From Planctomycetota bacterium (GTDB lineage: Bacteria > Planctomycetota > Phycisphaerae > UBA1845): DNA of 64,000 nt. Positions within the stretch are counted from its first letter, which is position 1. Each line of letters opens with the position of its first letter. The stretch spans positions 16,254 to 80,253 of the forward strand of contig JAJRPG010000077.1 in the NCBI GenBank assembly GCA_024280855.1, written 5' to 3'. Under the pieces are notes generated by a model that saw only the letters and a list, made by a program, of their open reading frames with translations, had not been told where the DNA came from and ran no database searches. This document shows, piece by piece, positions 20,270 to 28,045 of this stretch. A program made the translations under genes and the position numbers.

Positions 20270-20550
20270 TCAAATAGGCTCACCACATTCCGGGCATCGG
20301 GGCTGCGATAATCCCCTGAGAATATGGCTACATTTCCGGCAACGTGTTTCACCGTCCCCTCTGGCAGCACTAATCGTTACCAGCACCCACCCAAGCCCGC
20401 ACATCACGACGAGCGCAATGGGTATCATGCGCCAAATAAACGCGAAAAGTCATAATTTTTATGCACTCGAGCGTCGTATGCAAGATAAATACACAGGATC
20501 GCGGTTAGTACGCTCAACGCAATAGTGATGATACCGCTAATTTTTCGCAT
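20270..20550 (-). pseudogene. Frameshifted copy of zinc-ribbon membrane protein
   Basis: This is a paralog of the gene at 20653-20952. Reading from ATG 20550 (AAGGTG upstream) gives a hydrophobic N-terminus MRKISGIITIALSVLTAI and then a stop after about 43 codons. In the next frame the sequence continues as FIWRMIPIALVVMCGLGWVL and ends in the same ribbon CRKCSHILRGLSQPRCPECG and EPI. The span is 281 nt, not a multiple of three, as expected for a one- or two-base indel near 20440-20455. Either the gene is broken or there is a sequencing error. It lies in a tandem duplication with the intact copy. Confidence 0.65.
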
Positions 20551-20578
20551 GTGTGTCACCTTGAATATCCAAAACATA

Positions 20579-20609
20579 GCCTGCCTCATTTATAGTGAGA
20601 GAGGCAGGC
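20579..20609 (-). terminator. Hairpin behind intact zinc-ribbon copy
   Basis: A 9-bp perfect stem (GCCTGCCTC with GAGGCAGGC) corresponding to the 20195-20228 terminator in the duplicated unit. On the minus strand only a short TTTT follows after several bases, so termination is weaker than in the first copy. Confidence 0.5.
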
Positions 20610-20652
20610 CGCGTGGTTGTCTTTGGCTTAGATGCCTATGTAATGGAAAGCC

Positions 20653-20952
20653 TCAAATAGGCTCACCACATTCCGGACAGCGAGGCTGCGAAAGCCCCCT
20701 GAGAATATGGCTACATTTCCGACAACGAAGCTCACCGTCACCCCGCGATTCGCCAAACGTCATCAACGCCCAGCCAACGAGGCTGCAAGCGGTGAGCATG
20801 ACGGGTATCGGGATAACAGGCCACGGAAAATAAAAATACATTCCGCGAATACCCTGCACACCCTTTCTGTACATGCAGTACAAAACGAAAATCCATGCGA
20901 ATACAGCCAACACACTAAACATCAACGTAATGGCGCGGTTAGTATTTCGCAT
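20653..20952 (-). CDS. Small membrane protein with C-terminal zinc ribbon (intact copy)
   Basis: 99 residues from ATG 20952, the position equal to the start of the frameshifted paralog; an ATG three codons earlier is also in frame. Two hydrophobic segments (about residues 8-28 and 43-63) are followed by an acidic turn and the ribbon CRKCSHILRGLSQPRCPECG. This is the same architecture as the protein at 8083-8463: helical hairpin, then C-x2-C...CPECG. Function unknown. No neighbour gene gives a hint. Confidence 0.6.
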   Translation of the reverse strand: MRNTNRAITLMFSVLAVFAWIFVLYCMYRKGVQGIRGMYFYFPWPVIPIPVMLTACSLVGWALMTFGESRGDGELRCRKCSHILRGLSQPRCPECGEPI

Positions 20953-21043
20953 AATTACCATCTATGTTATCAATGGCTGCGCTTTGCGTATAGTACGAAT
21001 TCTTAGTCACCCATTATATATGCTGATACCACAAACGCACCAG

Positions 21044-21060
21044 CCCCCCCCCCCCGGGGG
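21044..21060. repeat. C12-G5 homopolymer tract
   Basis: Twelve C followed by five G. Such a tract is prone to slippage in replication and in sequencing, so the length should be treated as uncertain. It lies 15 nt before a possible short gene at 21075. Confidence 0.8.
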
Positions 21061-21074
21061 TTGTCAAGGAAAAA

Positions 21075-21161
21075 ATGAAATATATTTTTGTCTCCTGTGC
21101 GGCGTGTGGGGCAAATCTCGAAACAATCTCCGTTTACCAGGGGTTCTGTCGGAGCCGGTAG
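21075..21161 (+). CDS. Possible 28-residue zinc-ribbon fragment
   Basis: ATG 21075 has AAGGA 6-7 nt upstream and reads MKYIFVSCAACGANLETISV to a stop at 21161. The CAAC pair close to the start resembles the first half of a zinc ribbon, so this may be the 5' remnant of a truncated gene or a chance frame. The poly-C tract lies just upstream. Weakly supported. Confidence 0.25.
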   Translation: MKYIFVSCAACGANLETISVYQGFCRSR

Positions 21162-21275
21162 CGCAAGCGCCCGGTGTCTTCGAATTGTCACAGAATAACA
21201 AACTTATCATATGATTTCGGTGTCTATGTCGAATTGAAAACACGGGTCGCTCGCGCTCGCCGCTCGGATTTTCTT

Positions 21276-21398
21276 GGTAGACCTGTTTAGCTAGGTAGGC
21301 TTCCCGGTGTACATCGAAACGCCCTACCGTTACTATTTGAATGCCGCGAACATGGCACTTTAACAAGCCTCACGGAAAACGGTAAAGGCAGGTCTACG
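21276..21398. other. Region with nested inverted repeats, possible structured RNA
   Basis: GTAGACCTG (21277-21285) pairs perfectly with CAGGTCTAC (21389-21397). Inside, GGTAGG/CCTACC, CCGTT/AACGG and TGCC/GGCA can pair in nested order, giving a branched fold of about 120 nt on either strand. It matches no RNA family known to me. It lies within a 596-nt stretch (20953-21548) without a convincing gene; a minus-strand frame 21064-21366 crosses it but looks non-coding. Confidence 0.3.
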
Positions 21399-21548
21399 AC
21401 CGTGCCCTACAAGAAGTAAGCCTGTCACCGATTTCCCAAGCACAAAAATAATAGACACGGGTCATCACGACTTAGGTATTTCACCATAATTTTTGCGCGA
21501 ATCGGCTACGGAATTGGAAAGTGGGCAGTTGACGGGTTGTGCGTTAAC

Positions 21549-21974
21549 TCAACTATGGAGCATCGGGGCTATTTCCATCGATTCGTTGGCTGCATCAAGC
21601 TCGTCCAGCAGCGCGAATAACACACGATGGTCGCAGGGTTTAGTGCAGAAAAAGTCTGCGCCGGCGTAGTCAGCCATTTGTTCGATGTAGTTTCGTGATA
21701 GCTTATTTTTGGCGTCGGTCATCATAACGATCATGGCGTCGAGGTTTTGCCAGCAGCGACGCACGTTGGCACACACCTCGAAGGCGTCCATGTCTGTGAG
21801 GTTCATATCGAGAATGAGCGCATGACACAAGCTGACTTCGCCGTGCCAGATGGCGTCTTCACCGAGAGAAAAAGAGTCTACTCGATACCCTGCATCTTCT
21901 AATTGATCGCTAAGATGTGCGCGAGGCGCATCGTCCGCATCGGCTATCACCACGCGATATTGCTTCGCGCTCAT
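21549..21974 (-). CDS. Single-domain response regulator (receiver only)
   Basis: 141 residues forming one receiver domain without an output domain. The acidic pocket is in ADADD (Asp12-Asp15), the phosphoacceptor is Asp56 in LILDMNLTD, the switch Thr is Thr86 (MMTDA) and the conserved Lys is Lys112 (CTKPCD). Such proteins act as phosphate shuttles or by protein contact. No kinase gene is close by. GGGGAGAGG directly precedes ATG 21974, a strong ribosome-binding site. The sequence is unusually rich in Cys and Met (Cys50, 68, 74, 110, 114) for a receiver, which has no known meaning. Confidence 0.88.
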   Translation of the reverse strand: MSAKQYRVVIADADDAPRAHLSDQLEDAGYRVDSFSLGEDAIWHGEVSLCHALILDMNLTDMDAFEVCANVRRCWQNLDAMIVMMTDAKNKLSRNYIEQMADYAGADFFCTKPCDHRVLFALLDELDAANESMEIAPMLHS

Positions 21975-22161
21975 GCCTCTCCCCTTGTAATTGATCCGGG
22001 CACGATGGAATCAATACTTGACGTGCCCGGCCCCTCCAGCGTTAGTGTAGAATACGTAGCGTCGGTGGACCAGAGATTTCCCTATGTTTAGCGGAGGCGA
22101 TGATACGTCCGGTATTGTGGTTGCTTTAGCAGCACAGTCGCTTTTGTAAGTTAAATCAAGT

Positions 22162-22186
22162 GAGCCGCATGCTTCAGCTTGTGCGG
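22162..22186. repeat. Dispersed palindrome GAGCCGCATGCTTCAG type
   Basis: It matches the unit at 20054-20078 with one base changed. It lies just behind the queD stop and may form a hairpin in the operon transcript. Confidence 0.7.
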
Positions 22187-22198
22187 TGCTTAGAATCT

Positions 22199-22609
22199 TT
22201 AACCGCGATATTCGCAACGGGCGTTGCAAGTCTCAGCTATGTTGATTTGCGACAGGATAGGAAGCGTTGGTTTTAGCTGGGTCCATATCCAACGGGCGAG
22301 GATTTCCGAAGTTGGATTTTCCAGGCCTTCGATATCGTTGAGATAGTGATGGTCCAGTCGATCATAGATAGGAGCGAAAAGTTGTTTGATCTGCGCAAAG
22401 TCAATTAGCCAACCTTTTTGCGGATCAATGTTTCCCTCGCAAGCAAGCTCCACCTGAAAACTATGGCCATGTAGTCTGGCGCATTTGTGACCCTCGCCGG
22501 CGTTGGGTAATAGGTGGGCCGCCTCGAAGGTGAACTTGCGAACGATACGAACGGTATCGCTCGGCTGTGGGACTGCAGGAATGGAATCAGGCATCGCGCG
22601 GCTACTCAT
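22199..22609 (-). CDS. queD: 6-carboxy-tetrahydropterin synthase QueD / PTPS family
   Basis: 136 residues. QueD converts dihydroneopterin triphosphate to 6-carboxy-tetrahydropterin, the second step to queuosine and other deazapurines. Zinc ligands His32 (FEAAHLL), His47 and His49 (LHGHSF), catalytic Cys43 (KCARLHGH), DHHYLND and PTSEILARW are all visible. Start ATG 22609 overlaps the upstream stop (ATGAGTAG) and AGAGGA precedes it, so it is translationally coupled to the cyclophilin-FKBP gene. An eight-codon longer frame exists but lacks a ribosome-binding site. Other queuosine genes are not in the window, so a different pterin role in the PTPS family cannot be excluded. Last gene of the isomerase operon. 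Confidence 0.88.
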   Translation of the reverse strand: MSSRAMPDSIPAVPQPSDTVRIVRKFTFEAAHLLPNAGEGHKCARLHGHSFQVELACEGNIDPQKGWLIDFAQIKQLFAPIYDRLDHHYLNDIEGLENPTSEILARWIWTQLKPTLPILSQINIAETCNARCEYRG

Positions 22610-23738
22610 TGTCCTCTGGATACAGGATTTCAAATAGCTCGACTTGGAAAACGACGGTCTCTCCGGGGGCGATCATCTCCGGGACGCCACGATCTCCAAA
22701 GGCTAAATGGGGAGGGAGAATGAACATCCATTTTCCACCCTCGTGCATCATGGAAACACCTTCTTCCAATCCCTTGACGAGGTTGGACAGTATTTTACTA
22801 GGGGCTTGTTTCCCTCGATAGGTACTTTCGATGTCGCGGCCATCGAGACCCGATACTTTATAGTGATACGAGATCGTATCGGTTAGCATGGGGGCCGCGC
22901 CCGTCCCTTTTCGCATAACGGCATATTTTAATCCGGACTCTGTCGTGGTGAATTTTGAGCCAGCTTCTTTTTCGATTCGTATCATTGCGTCATCGAGCAC
23001 GCGTTGCCTGGCATCAATAGCCTCTTGTCGTAATCGATCAGTCTCGGCTTGGAGTGCTTCCACGACGCCTTGGGCAGCTTTACGATCGTAATTACCTTCC
23101 AAGCGAATAGTCTTGATCCTAATGGGCGAGACTGGTACGACGTCTAATAAGCCATTGGCGAAGTCAGGGTGCGTACTTAGTGATACGCCAGAGATTTTGT
23201 CGGCTACGTCCATACCCTCTACGACGCGGCCTATGACTGTATATCCACCGAAGTCGCGGGGATCTCCCAGCGACTGATTGTTGCGGGTGTTGATAAAGAA
23301 TTCCGCCTGTGTGGAGTTGGTAACATTAAATGCGTGGTACATCGCTACCGTGCCACGACGGTGTCGCATGTCTTCTGTCCACTCTAGCTTGATGCCGGGT
23401 CGCAGTCCGTTCTCTCGCGGTTTCATCTTCGTCGTGAACTTTCCACCCTGAATCAGCTTACCTTCCAGTACGCGATGGAAAATAAGCCCGTCGTAATAAC
23501 GTTTGTTTACATAGTCCAGGAAATTAATGACAGACTTGGGTGCGGTCGTGGCATCCAATTCCATAATCACGTCGCCTAGCGTAGTCGTCATGCGCACGCG
23601 CGGGTGTAATCCGTCGGCAGACGACTTGCCTGACTGGGCAAGGGTAGTAGTAGCCTGGCAGGATAGGATAAGCAAAGCCGCTGTCGCCCATTTCGAGCAT
23701 GTGAAACATGTTGAGCATGTCCAATTTGAACGGTACAT
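22602..23738 (-). CDS. Exported cyclophilin-FKBP fusion peptidyl-prolyl isomerase
   Basis: 378 residues with two unrelated prolyl isomerase folds. A signal peptide ([18 protein letters not shown]) ends at about residue 35; the Cys in LLILSC could also be a lipobox, although the following stretch suits signal peptidase I. Residues ~48-215 are a cyclophilin domain ([32 protein letters not shown]). Residues ~220-265 are a charged, probably coiled-coil linker ([18 protein letters not shown]). The C-terminal ~110 residues are an FKBP domain ([35 protein letters not shown]). Start ATG 23738 is preferred over an upstream TTG. The gene lies between a cyclophilin gene and queD in a five-gene operon. 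Periplasmic folding is the likely role. Confidence 0.88.
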   Translation of the reverse strand: MYRSNWTCSTCFTCSKWATAALLILSCQATTTLAQSGKSSADGLHPRVRMTTTLGDVIMELDATTAPKSVINFLDYVNKRYYDGLIFHRVLEGKLIQGGKFTTKMKPRENGLRPGIKLEWTEDMRHRRGTVAMYHAFNVTNSTQAEFFINTRNNQSLGDPRDFGGYTVIGRVVEGMDVADKISGVSLSTHPDFANGLLDVVPVSPIRIKTIRLEGNYDRKAAQGVVEALQAETDRLRQEAIDARQRVLDDAMIRIEKEAGSKFTTTESGLKYAVMRKGTGAAPMLTDTISYHYKVSGLDGRDIESTYRGKQAPSKILSNLVKGLEEGVSMMHEGGKWMFILPPHLAFGDRGVPEMIAPGETVVFQVELFEILYPEDNE

Positions 23739-23758
23739 GAAAATCAATCCATCAAGGG

Positions 23759-24295
23759 TTATTTTTTGGGAAACTTTTTATCGAGAATACTGTTCCACTC
23801 GCCGAGTTGCTCTTTTTGCGCATCGAACAGTGAAGCCGCATCCCCTGAAATCGTAACGCTATTCATACAGTCGCCATCTGATACCGCATCGACAACGGAT
23901 TGCCCATCGGTGACTTTCCCGAAGACAGTGTGCTTATCGTTGAGCCAATCCGTAGCAATATGGGTTACGAAAAACTGGCTGCCGTTGGTCCCCGGTCCAG
24001 AATTAGCCATCGACAACATACCAGGCGAATCGTGACGCCGCGTGGGATGGAATTCATCTTTGAACTGATATCCAGGACCACCAGAACCTGTACCGGTTGG
24101 GTCGCCGCCTTGAATCATAAAATCGGCAATGACCCGATGGAAGTTCAGTCCGTTGTAATACCCGCGCTGGGCTAAGTTGACGAAGTTGGCTACTGTAGCC
24201 GGCGCTTCATCTGGAAAAAGTTCCACATGAATCTCGCCTTTGTCCGTAGCGATAACAGCCGATAGGCCTGTGCTTGATTGCGCATTATCTGTCAT
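23759..24295 (-). CDS. Cyclophilin-type peptidyl-prolyl isomerase, cytoplasmic
   Basis: 178 residues, one cyclophilin domain. Typical stretches: [28 protein letters not shown] start, [20 protein letters not shown] with catalytic His-Arg, [30 protein letters not shown] and [16 protein letters not shown]. No signal peptide, so it should act in the cytoplasm, unlike its three operon neighbours. It speeds cis-trans isomerisation of Xaa-Pro bonds. A C-terminal ~30 residue extension ([20 protein letters not shown]) goes beyond the domain. Separated by 49 nt from the upstream cyclophilin gene and by 20 nt from the fusion gene. Confidence 0.92.
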   Translation of the reverse strand: MTDNAQSSTGLSAVIATDKGEIHVELFPDEAPATVANFVNLAQRGYYNGLNFHRVIADFMIQGGDPTGTGSGGPGYQFKDEFHPTRRHDSPGMLSMANSGPGTNGSQFFVTHIATDWLNDKHTVFGKVTDGQSVVDAVSDGDCMNSVTISGDAASLFDAQKEQLGEWNSILDKKFPKK

Positions 24296-24344
24296 AGTTT
24301 CATGTTCCGTTATTAGGCCAATTTACTTACTGCTTAGTGGCATA

Positions 24345-24923
24345 TTATTTTTTGACGATTACTGATTTAATGATGACCGGCGTAACAGGTACTACCTTGC
24401 CGCCAGGATATTTTGGATTTACTTCAGTCTTGGTAGTACGAATTTTTTCGACCACGTCCATCCCCTCAACCACCTTACCAAACACCGCATAAGCTGCGCC
24501 ACCGCTGCTGGGCATGTCTAAATTTTTGTTATCTTTTACGTTTATAAAAAACTGTGACGTCGCAGAATCCGGGGCACCGGTGCGGGCCATCGCGATGGTC
24601 CCTATGACATTTTTAAGACCATTTTTCCATTCATTCTTGATCGGCGAATGCATGCCAGCCGTCTTTTTGTTTAGGTCTTTGTCCATCCCGCCGCCCTGAA
24701 TCATAAAGGTGGGGATGACGCGATGGAATACCGTACCATTATAAAACCCCTCCTTAGCATATCGTAGAAAATTAGCCGTGCTAATTGGCGCTTTTTCGAT
24801 GTCCAATTCAAGCACGATATTACCTAGTGAGGTTTCCAGCGTAACTCGGGGATTGGTTTTCCCCTCTGCAAAAGCTGAGGCCGAGATCAAAGTCATAGCC
24901 AATAATGTTGTCATGGTGCGCAT
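24345..24923 (-). CDS. Cyclophilin-type peptidyl-prolyl isomerase, exported
   Basis: 192 residues. A signal peptide (TLLAMTLISASAFA, cleavage before EGKTNP) precedes one cyclophilin domain with YNGTVFHRVIPTFMIQGGGM, GTIAMARTGAPDSATSQFF and FGKVVEGMDVVEKI. It is of the short PpiA type that lacks the Trp loop of eukaryotic cyclophilin A. AAGGAA lies 8 nt upstream of ATG 24923. It should work in the periplasm. It is the second gene in the minus-strand order: tandem FKBP, this gene, cytoplasmic cyclophilin, fusion, queD. Confidence 0.92.
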   Translation of the reverse strand: MRTMTTLLAMTLISASAFAEGKTNPRVTLETSLGNIVLELDIEKAPISTANFLRYAKEGFYNGTVFHRVIPTFMIQGGGMDKDLNKKTAGMHSPIKNEWKNGLKNVIGTIAMARTGAPDSATSQFFINVKDNKNLDMPSSGGAAYAVFGKVVEGMDVVEKIRTTKTEVNPKYPGGKVVPVTPVIIKSVIVKK

Positions 24924-24975
24924 TTGATATATTCCTTAAAAAAGTCGTAAAAGTCTTAGTCGTAATCGTGTCACG

Positions 24976-25815
24976 CTACGGTAGTGCAATAAGTTCAACC
25001 TCAAAAATCAACGTCGCCTTAGCGGGAATAGAAGGAGGTCGGCCATTTTCGCCATAAGCCAGGTCAAAAGGAATCTCCAGACGTCGTTTCCCACCTACAT
25101 TCATTGTCGCTAATCCTTCTGTCCAACCCTTGATTACCTGATTGAGGCCAAACGTCGCAGGCTGACCACGTTGGACAGAGCTATCGAAAATCTTGCCGTC
25201 TGTAAGCCAACCGGAATAATGCACCGTCACTTTGGATTGCGCGCTTTCAGGTGATGGGCCATCCCCAACTTTGATGTCCCAGTACTTTAGTCCCGATTCT
25301 GTAGTAACCAATTTAAGGCCTTCAACCGACGTCTGCTCTGGTGCTTTTGGGGGCATAATAACATCCAATAATTCTACTTCAAAAATCAAGGTAGCCTTCG
25401 CCGGAATTTTCGGAGGTCGGCCACTTTCGCCATAAGCTAACTGGTAGGGGATTTCGAGGCGGCGCTTACCGCCGACTTTCATAGAGCCAACGCCTTCAGT
25501 CCATCCCTTGATGACCTGGTTGAGGCCAAACGTTGCTGGTTGACCTCGTTGAACAGAACTATCAAACAGCGTTCCATCTTGCAACCAGCCGGAATAGTGT
25601 ACCTTTACTTTGGTTTTCGAGTTAGGAGGCATGTTACCGTCCCCTACTTTGATGTCCCAATACTTTAGACCGGAAGGTGTGACAACTTCCTTGAGACCTT
25701 CAACCGAAGCCTGCTTCAGGTCTTCCGCGTTTGCCTGAGCTGGCGTCATGGTAATTATGGCCAGCGTAGCCGCCACGGCCAACGCGCTGGTTCGCATAGT
25801 GTTAAATCTAATCAT
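24976..25815 (-). CDS. Exported tandem FKBP-type peptidyl-prolyl isomerase
   Basis: 279 residues: a signal peptide ([20 protein letters not shown]) and two FKBP domains of about 110 residues each. Both contain [21 protein letters not shown] or [42 protein letters not shown] and [10 protein letters not shown], and are so similar that they come from an internal duplication. The active-site aromatic and Asp residues are kept in both, so both could be active. First gene of the isomerase operon; its promoter should lie in the 252-nt gap 25816-26067 shared with the divergent MFS fusion gene. Confidence 0.92.
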   Translation of the reverse strand: MIRFNTMRTSALAVAATLAIITMTPAQANAEDLKQASVEGLKEVVTPSGLKYWDIKVGDGNMPPNSKTKVKVHYSGWLQDGTLFDSSVQRGQPATFGLNQVIKGWTEGVGSMKVGGKRRLEIPYQLAYGESGRPPKIPAKATLIFEVELLDVIMPPKAPEQTSVEGLKLVTTESGLKYWDIKVGDGPSPESAQSKVTVHYSGWLTDGKIFDSSVQRGQPATFGLNQVIKGWTEGLATMNVGGKRRLEIPFDLAYGENGRPPSIPAKATLIFEVELIALP

Positions 25816-26067
25816 GATCTATTGTTCCCCTAAGTTTGGTTTAATATTTCATCCAGGTCCATTCCCTTATAAGAGGCGGTATTGTCCATATTTATCTATA
25901 GTATGCAAACTTATCACAAGGGTACAGATAAAGGAACCTCAGACGAGACATTTGGCGTTCTTCGCTGTCCAACCAGAATTACGCGGGGTACGATGTGAAC
26001 AGCTTATGTGTCGGTGATGCCTCAGGCTATCTGCCATAAAGACGCTTTTTAGAAAGGTCGCCCCATT

Positions 26068-28002
26068 TTGACGGCTGGTGCAGAGGTCCATAGCGACGCT
26101 GGAACGAGTTTGTTGCGAAATCGTAACTTCATCCTCCTGTGGTGCGCCTACGCTGTCAGCGCCATGGGCGACCACTTATCAGAGATGGCTATCCTCAAAA
26201 CACAAAACGCTCTCGACGCCAATGTAGACATGACCGCGCTCAACGCTCGGATGACTTTCACCTTTTTCCTCCCATTCTTTCTATTCAGCGCAGCCGCTGG
26301 CGTATTAGCCGACCGATTGCCGCGACGAGCGCTAATGGTCAGCGCCGACCTCATGCGCTGCATCATTTTAGCTTCGTTCGGAGCGCTCATCCTATGGACC
26401 CAGGACTGGGGCGTATGGGGGGTGTTCTTGCCCTTGAGTTTGGTCGGCGCTTTCGCGGCTATCTTCTCGCCCGCCCGCTCTGCGCTACTATCAAATATCG
26501 TTCATCCCAACGAATTAGCCCGCGCCAACGGTATGATTAGTGGTCTGGGAATCATCGCCACCATGGCTGCGGCGAAGATTGGTGGATACTTAGCCGATTA
26601 CTACGAACCCTCAGTCGCCTTTCGGGTCGATGCCGCTACCTTCGTAGTCAGCGCCGTATTGCTGATGCTCATGACCTCACATGGTACGCCACCCGTTAAA
26701 GCTTCGGCCAAAAAAAACAGCGTACTAACCGACCTTCGCGCGGGCTTTCGTTATGCTAAATCGCATCGCCACGTCGCCGAATTCATAGCCATCGCTGCCC
26801 TGGTCTGGTTTTGCGGGCCGTTGGTCAATAGCGTACTCCCCGCCATCGTGCGGGACGTTTACGAAGGAACCTATCAAGACATCAGCAACTACCGCGCCCT
26901 ACTGGGCCTGGGCTTTATATTTGGTGCCGTTATCGTGTCAGTAATCGCGGGATCACTACAAAGCGGCATCATCATCACCTGGAGCTTATTCGGCATTTCA
27001 GCTAGCGTAGCTGTTCTGGCGTCTTCGGTTATTTTCTCACGATGGGGATTCCAAGCTAGCACTCTGGCTTTCATCGGCGGATGCGGTGTTGTCGGGGCGG
27101 GCATGTTCACCGTGGCCATCATGGCTACATTTAATGCCATGTTGCAGCGGACCGTAACGAATCGATATCGAGGCCGCATATTTGGCGTGACCGACGTATC
27201 CACCGTCGGAGCATTGCTATTAGCCACCGGGGCATTGGGGTTCCCCACATCATTCCGCGTAGACCGCTGGGTGGGAGAGATTCTCTTGGTCGTCACGCTG
27301 CTCACTTTTTCCGCAGGACTATATACCTTTTTTACAAGGCTTAAACGAAACTATATGGACGACGCCATGGTGCTGGTATGTTGCCACCTAGCCCAATTCA
27401 TCTCGCGGTTCTGGTGGCGCATGCAGCGTCTAGGCCCAGCGACATTGCCACGCACAGGAGGTGTAATCGTCACAGCGAACCATACTTCTTCCGCAGACCC
27501 ATTTTTATTACACGCGGCTGCGACTTATAGATTAACTTCGTATATGTTCGCCAAAGAACATGCCGAAAAACCGTTCATCAGATGGTTCGCCAAAAAAGTC
27601 GAATGCATTCTCGTGAAGCGCGATGGACAAGATACTGGTGCGACGAAACAAGCGATGCGGTTATTGCGCGAGGGGAAAGTCGTCGGCATTTTCATCGAAG
27701 GGGGAATCGTACCTCCGGGCGAAGTTGGCGTACCCAAGGACGGCGTCGCGATGCTTGCACTCAAAACCGGTGCGACGGTGATTCCGGCTTATATTAGCGG
27801 TTTAACCTATTATGATAGTATGCTACTAGCCTTTATCATGAGGCATCATGCGCGGGTGCGCATGGGCCAAGCTGTGGACCTGTCCGAGTTTAGAGAGGGA
27901 AAAGCCAGTCGAGAGCAAATTCGACAGGCGACGCAAAAAATTTACGCAGCCGTCCAAGCGCTTGCACCGTCCCATTTTGAAAATAATAAAACTCCCCTAT
28001 AA
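26068..28002 (+). CDS. MFS transporter-PlsC acyltransferase fusion (LplT-Aas-like)
   Basis: 644 residues. Residues ~1-420 are a 12-helix major facilitator domain (FSAAAGVLADRLPRRALM carries the loop 2-3 motif). Residues ~435-640 are a PlsC-type 1-acyl-glycerol-phosphate acyltransferase domain with the HX4D motif His472/Asp477 (NHTSSADP), a KRDG motif and FIEGG. The combination is like LplT with Aas, where a lysophospholipid is flipped inward and re-acylated, but the acyl-ACP synthetase part of Aas is missing. It may therefore recycle lysophospholipid with acyl-ACP or acyl-CoA made elsewhere. The start is TTG 26068 with AGAAAGG upstream; no better ATG is near. pgi follows after 43 nt. Confidence 0.85.
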   Translation: MTAGAEVHSDAGTSLLRNRNFILLWCAYAVSAMGDHLSEMAILKTQNALDANVDMTALNARMTFTFFLPFFLFSAAAGVLADRLPRRALMVSADLMRCIILASFGALILWTQDWGVWGVFLPLSLVGAFAAIFSPARSALLSNIVHPNELARANGMISGLGIIATMAAAKIGGYLADYYEPSVAFRVDAATFVVSAVLLMLMTSHGTPPVKASAKKNSVLTDLRAGFRYAKSHRHVAEFIAIAALVWFCGPLVNSVLPAIVRDVYEGTYQDISNYRALLGLGFIFGAVIVSVIAGSLQSGIIITWSLFGISASVAVLASSVIFSRWGFQASTLAFIGGCGVVGAGMFTVAIMATFNAMLQRTVTNRYRGRIFGVTDVSTVGALLLATGALGFPTSFRVDRWVGEILLVVTLLTFSAGLYTFFTRLKRNYMDDAMVLVCCHLAQFISRFWWRMQRLGPATLPRTGGVIVTANHTSSADPFLLHAAATYRLTSYMFAKEHAEKPFIRWFAKKVECILVKRDGQDTGATKQAMRLLREGKVVGIFIEGGIVPPGEVGVPKDGVAMLALKTGATVIPAYISGLTYYDSMLLAFIMRHHARVRMGQAVDLSEFREGKASREQIRQATQKIYAAVQALAPSHFENNKTPL

Positions 28003-28045
28003 TAGGCTGTGGGTAGTGACTATTTAAGAATCAGGAAAACATAAC

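Larger units (their letters stand above)
20213..20960. repeat. Tandem duplication of about 380 bp
   Basis: Two units, about 20213-20570 and 20593-20960, align over hairpin, 3' region and coding part. The stretch TTGGCTTAGATGCCTATGTA and the following 30 bases are identical in both (from about 20240 and 20620). The 5' coding parts have diverged much more than the 3' parts, which suggests an old duplication with later gene conversion at one end. Confidence 0.7.

Noticed and set aside
21064..21366. 100-codon minus-strand frame as a gene
   Set aside because: It overlaps the poly-C/short-frame region and the nested inverted repeats; the translation is Arg/His/Pro-rich and resembles nothing.
22085..22150. 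21-codon frame MFSGGDDTSGIV... on the plus strand
   Set aside because: No ribosome-binding site and no conservation hint; too short to support.
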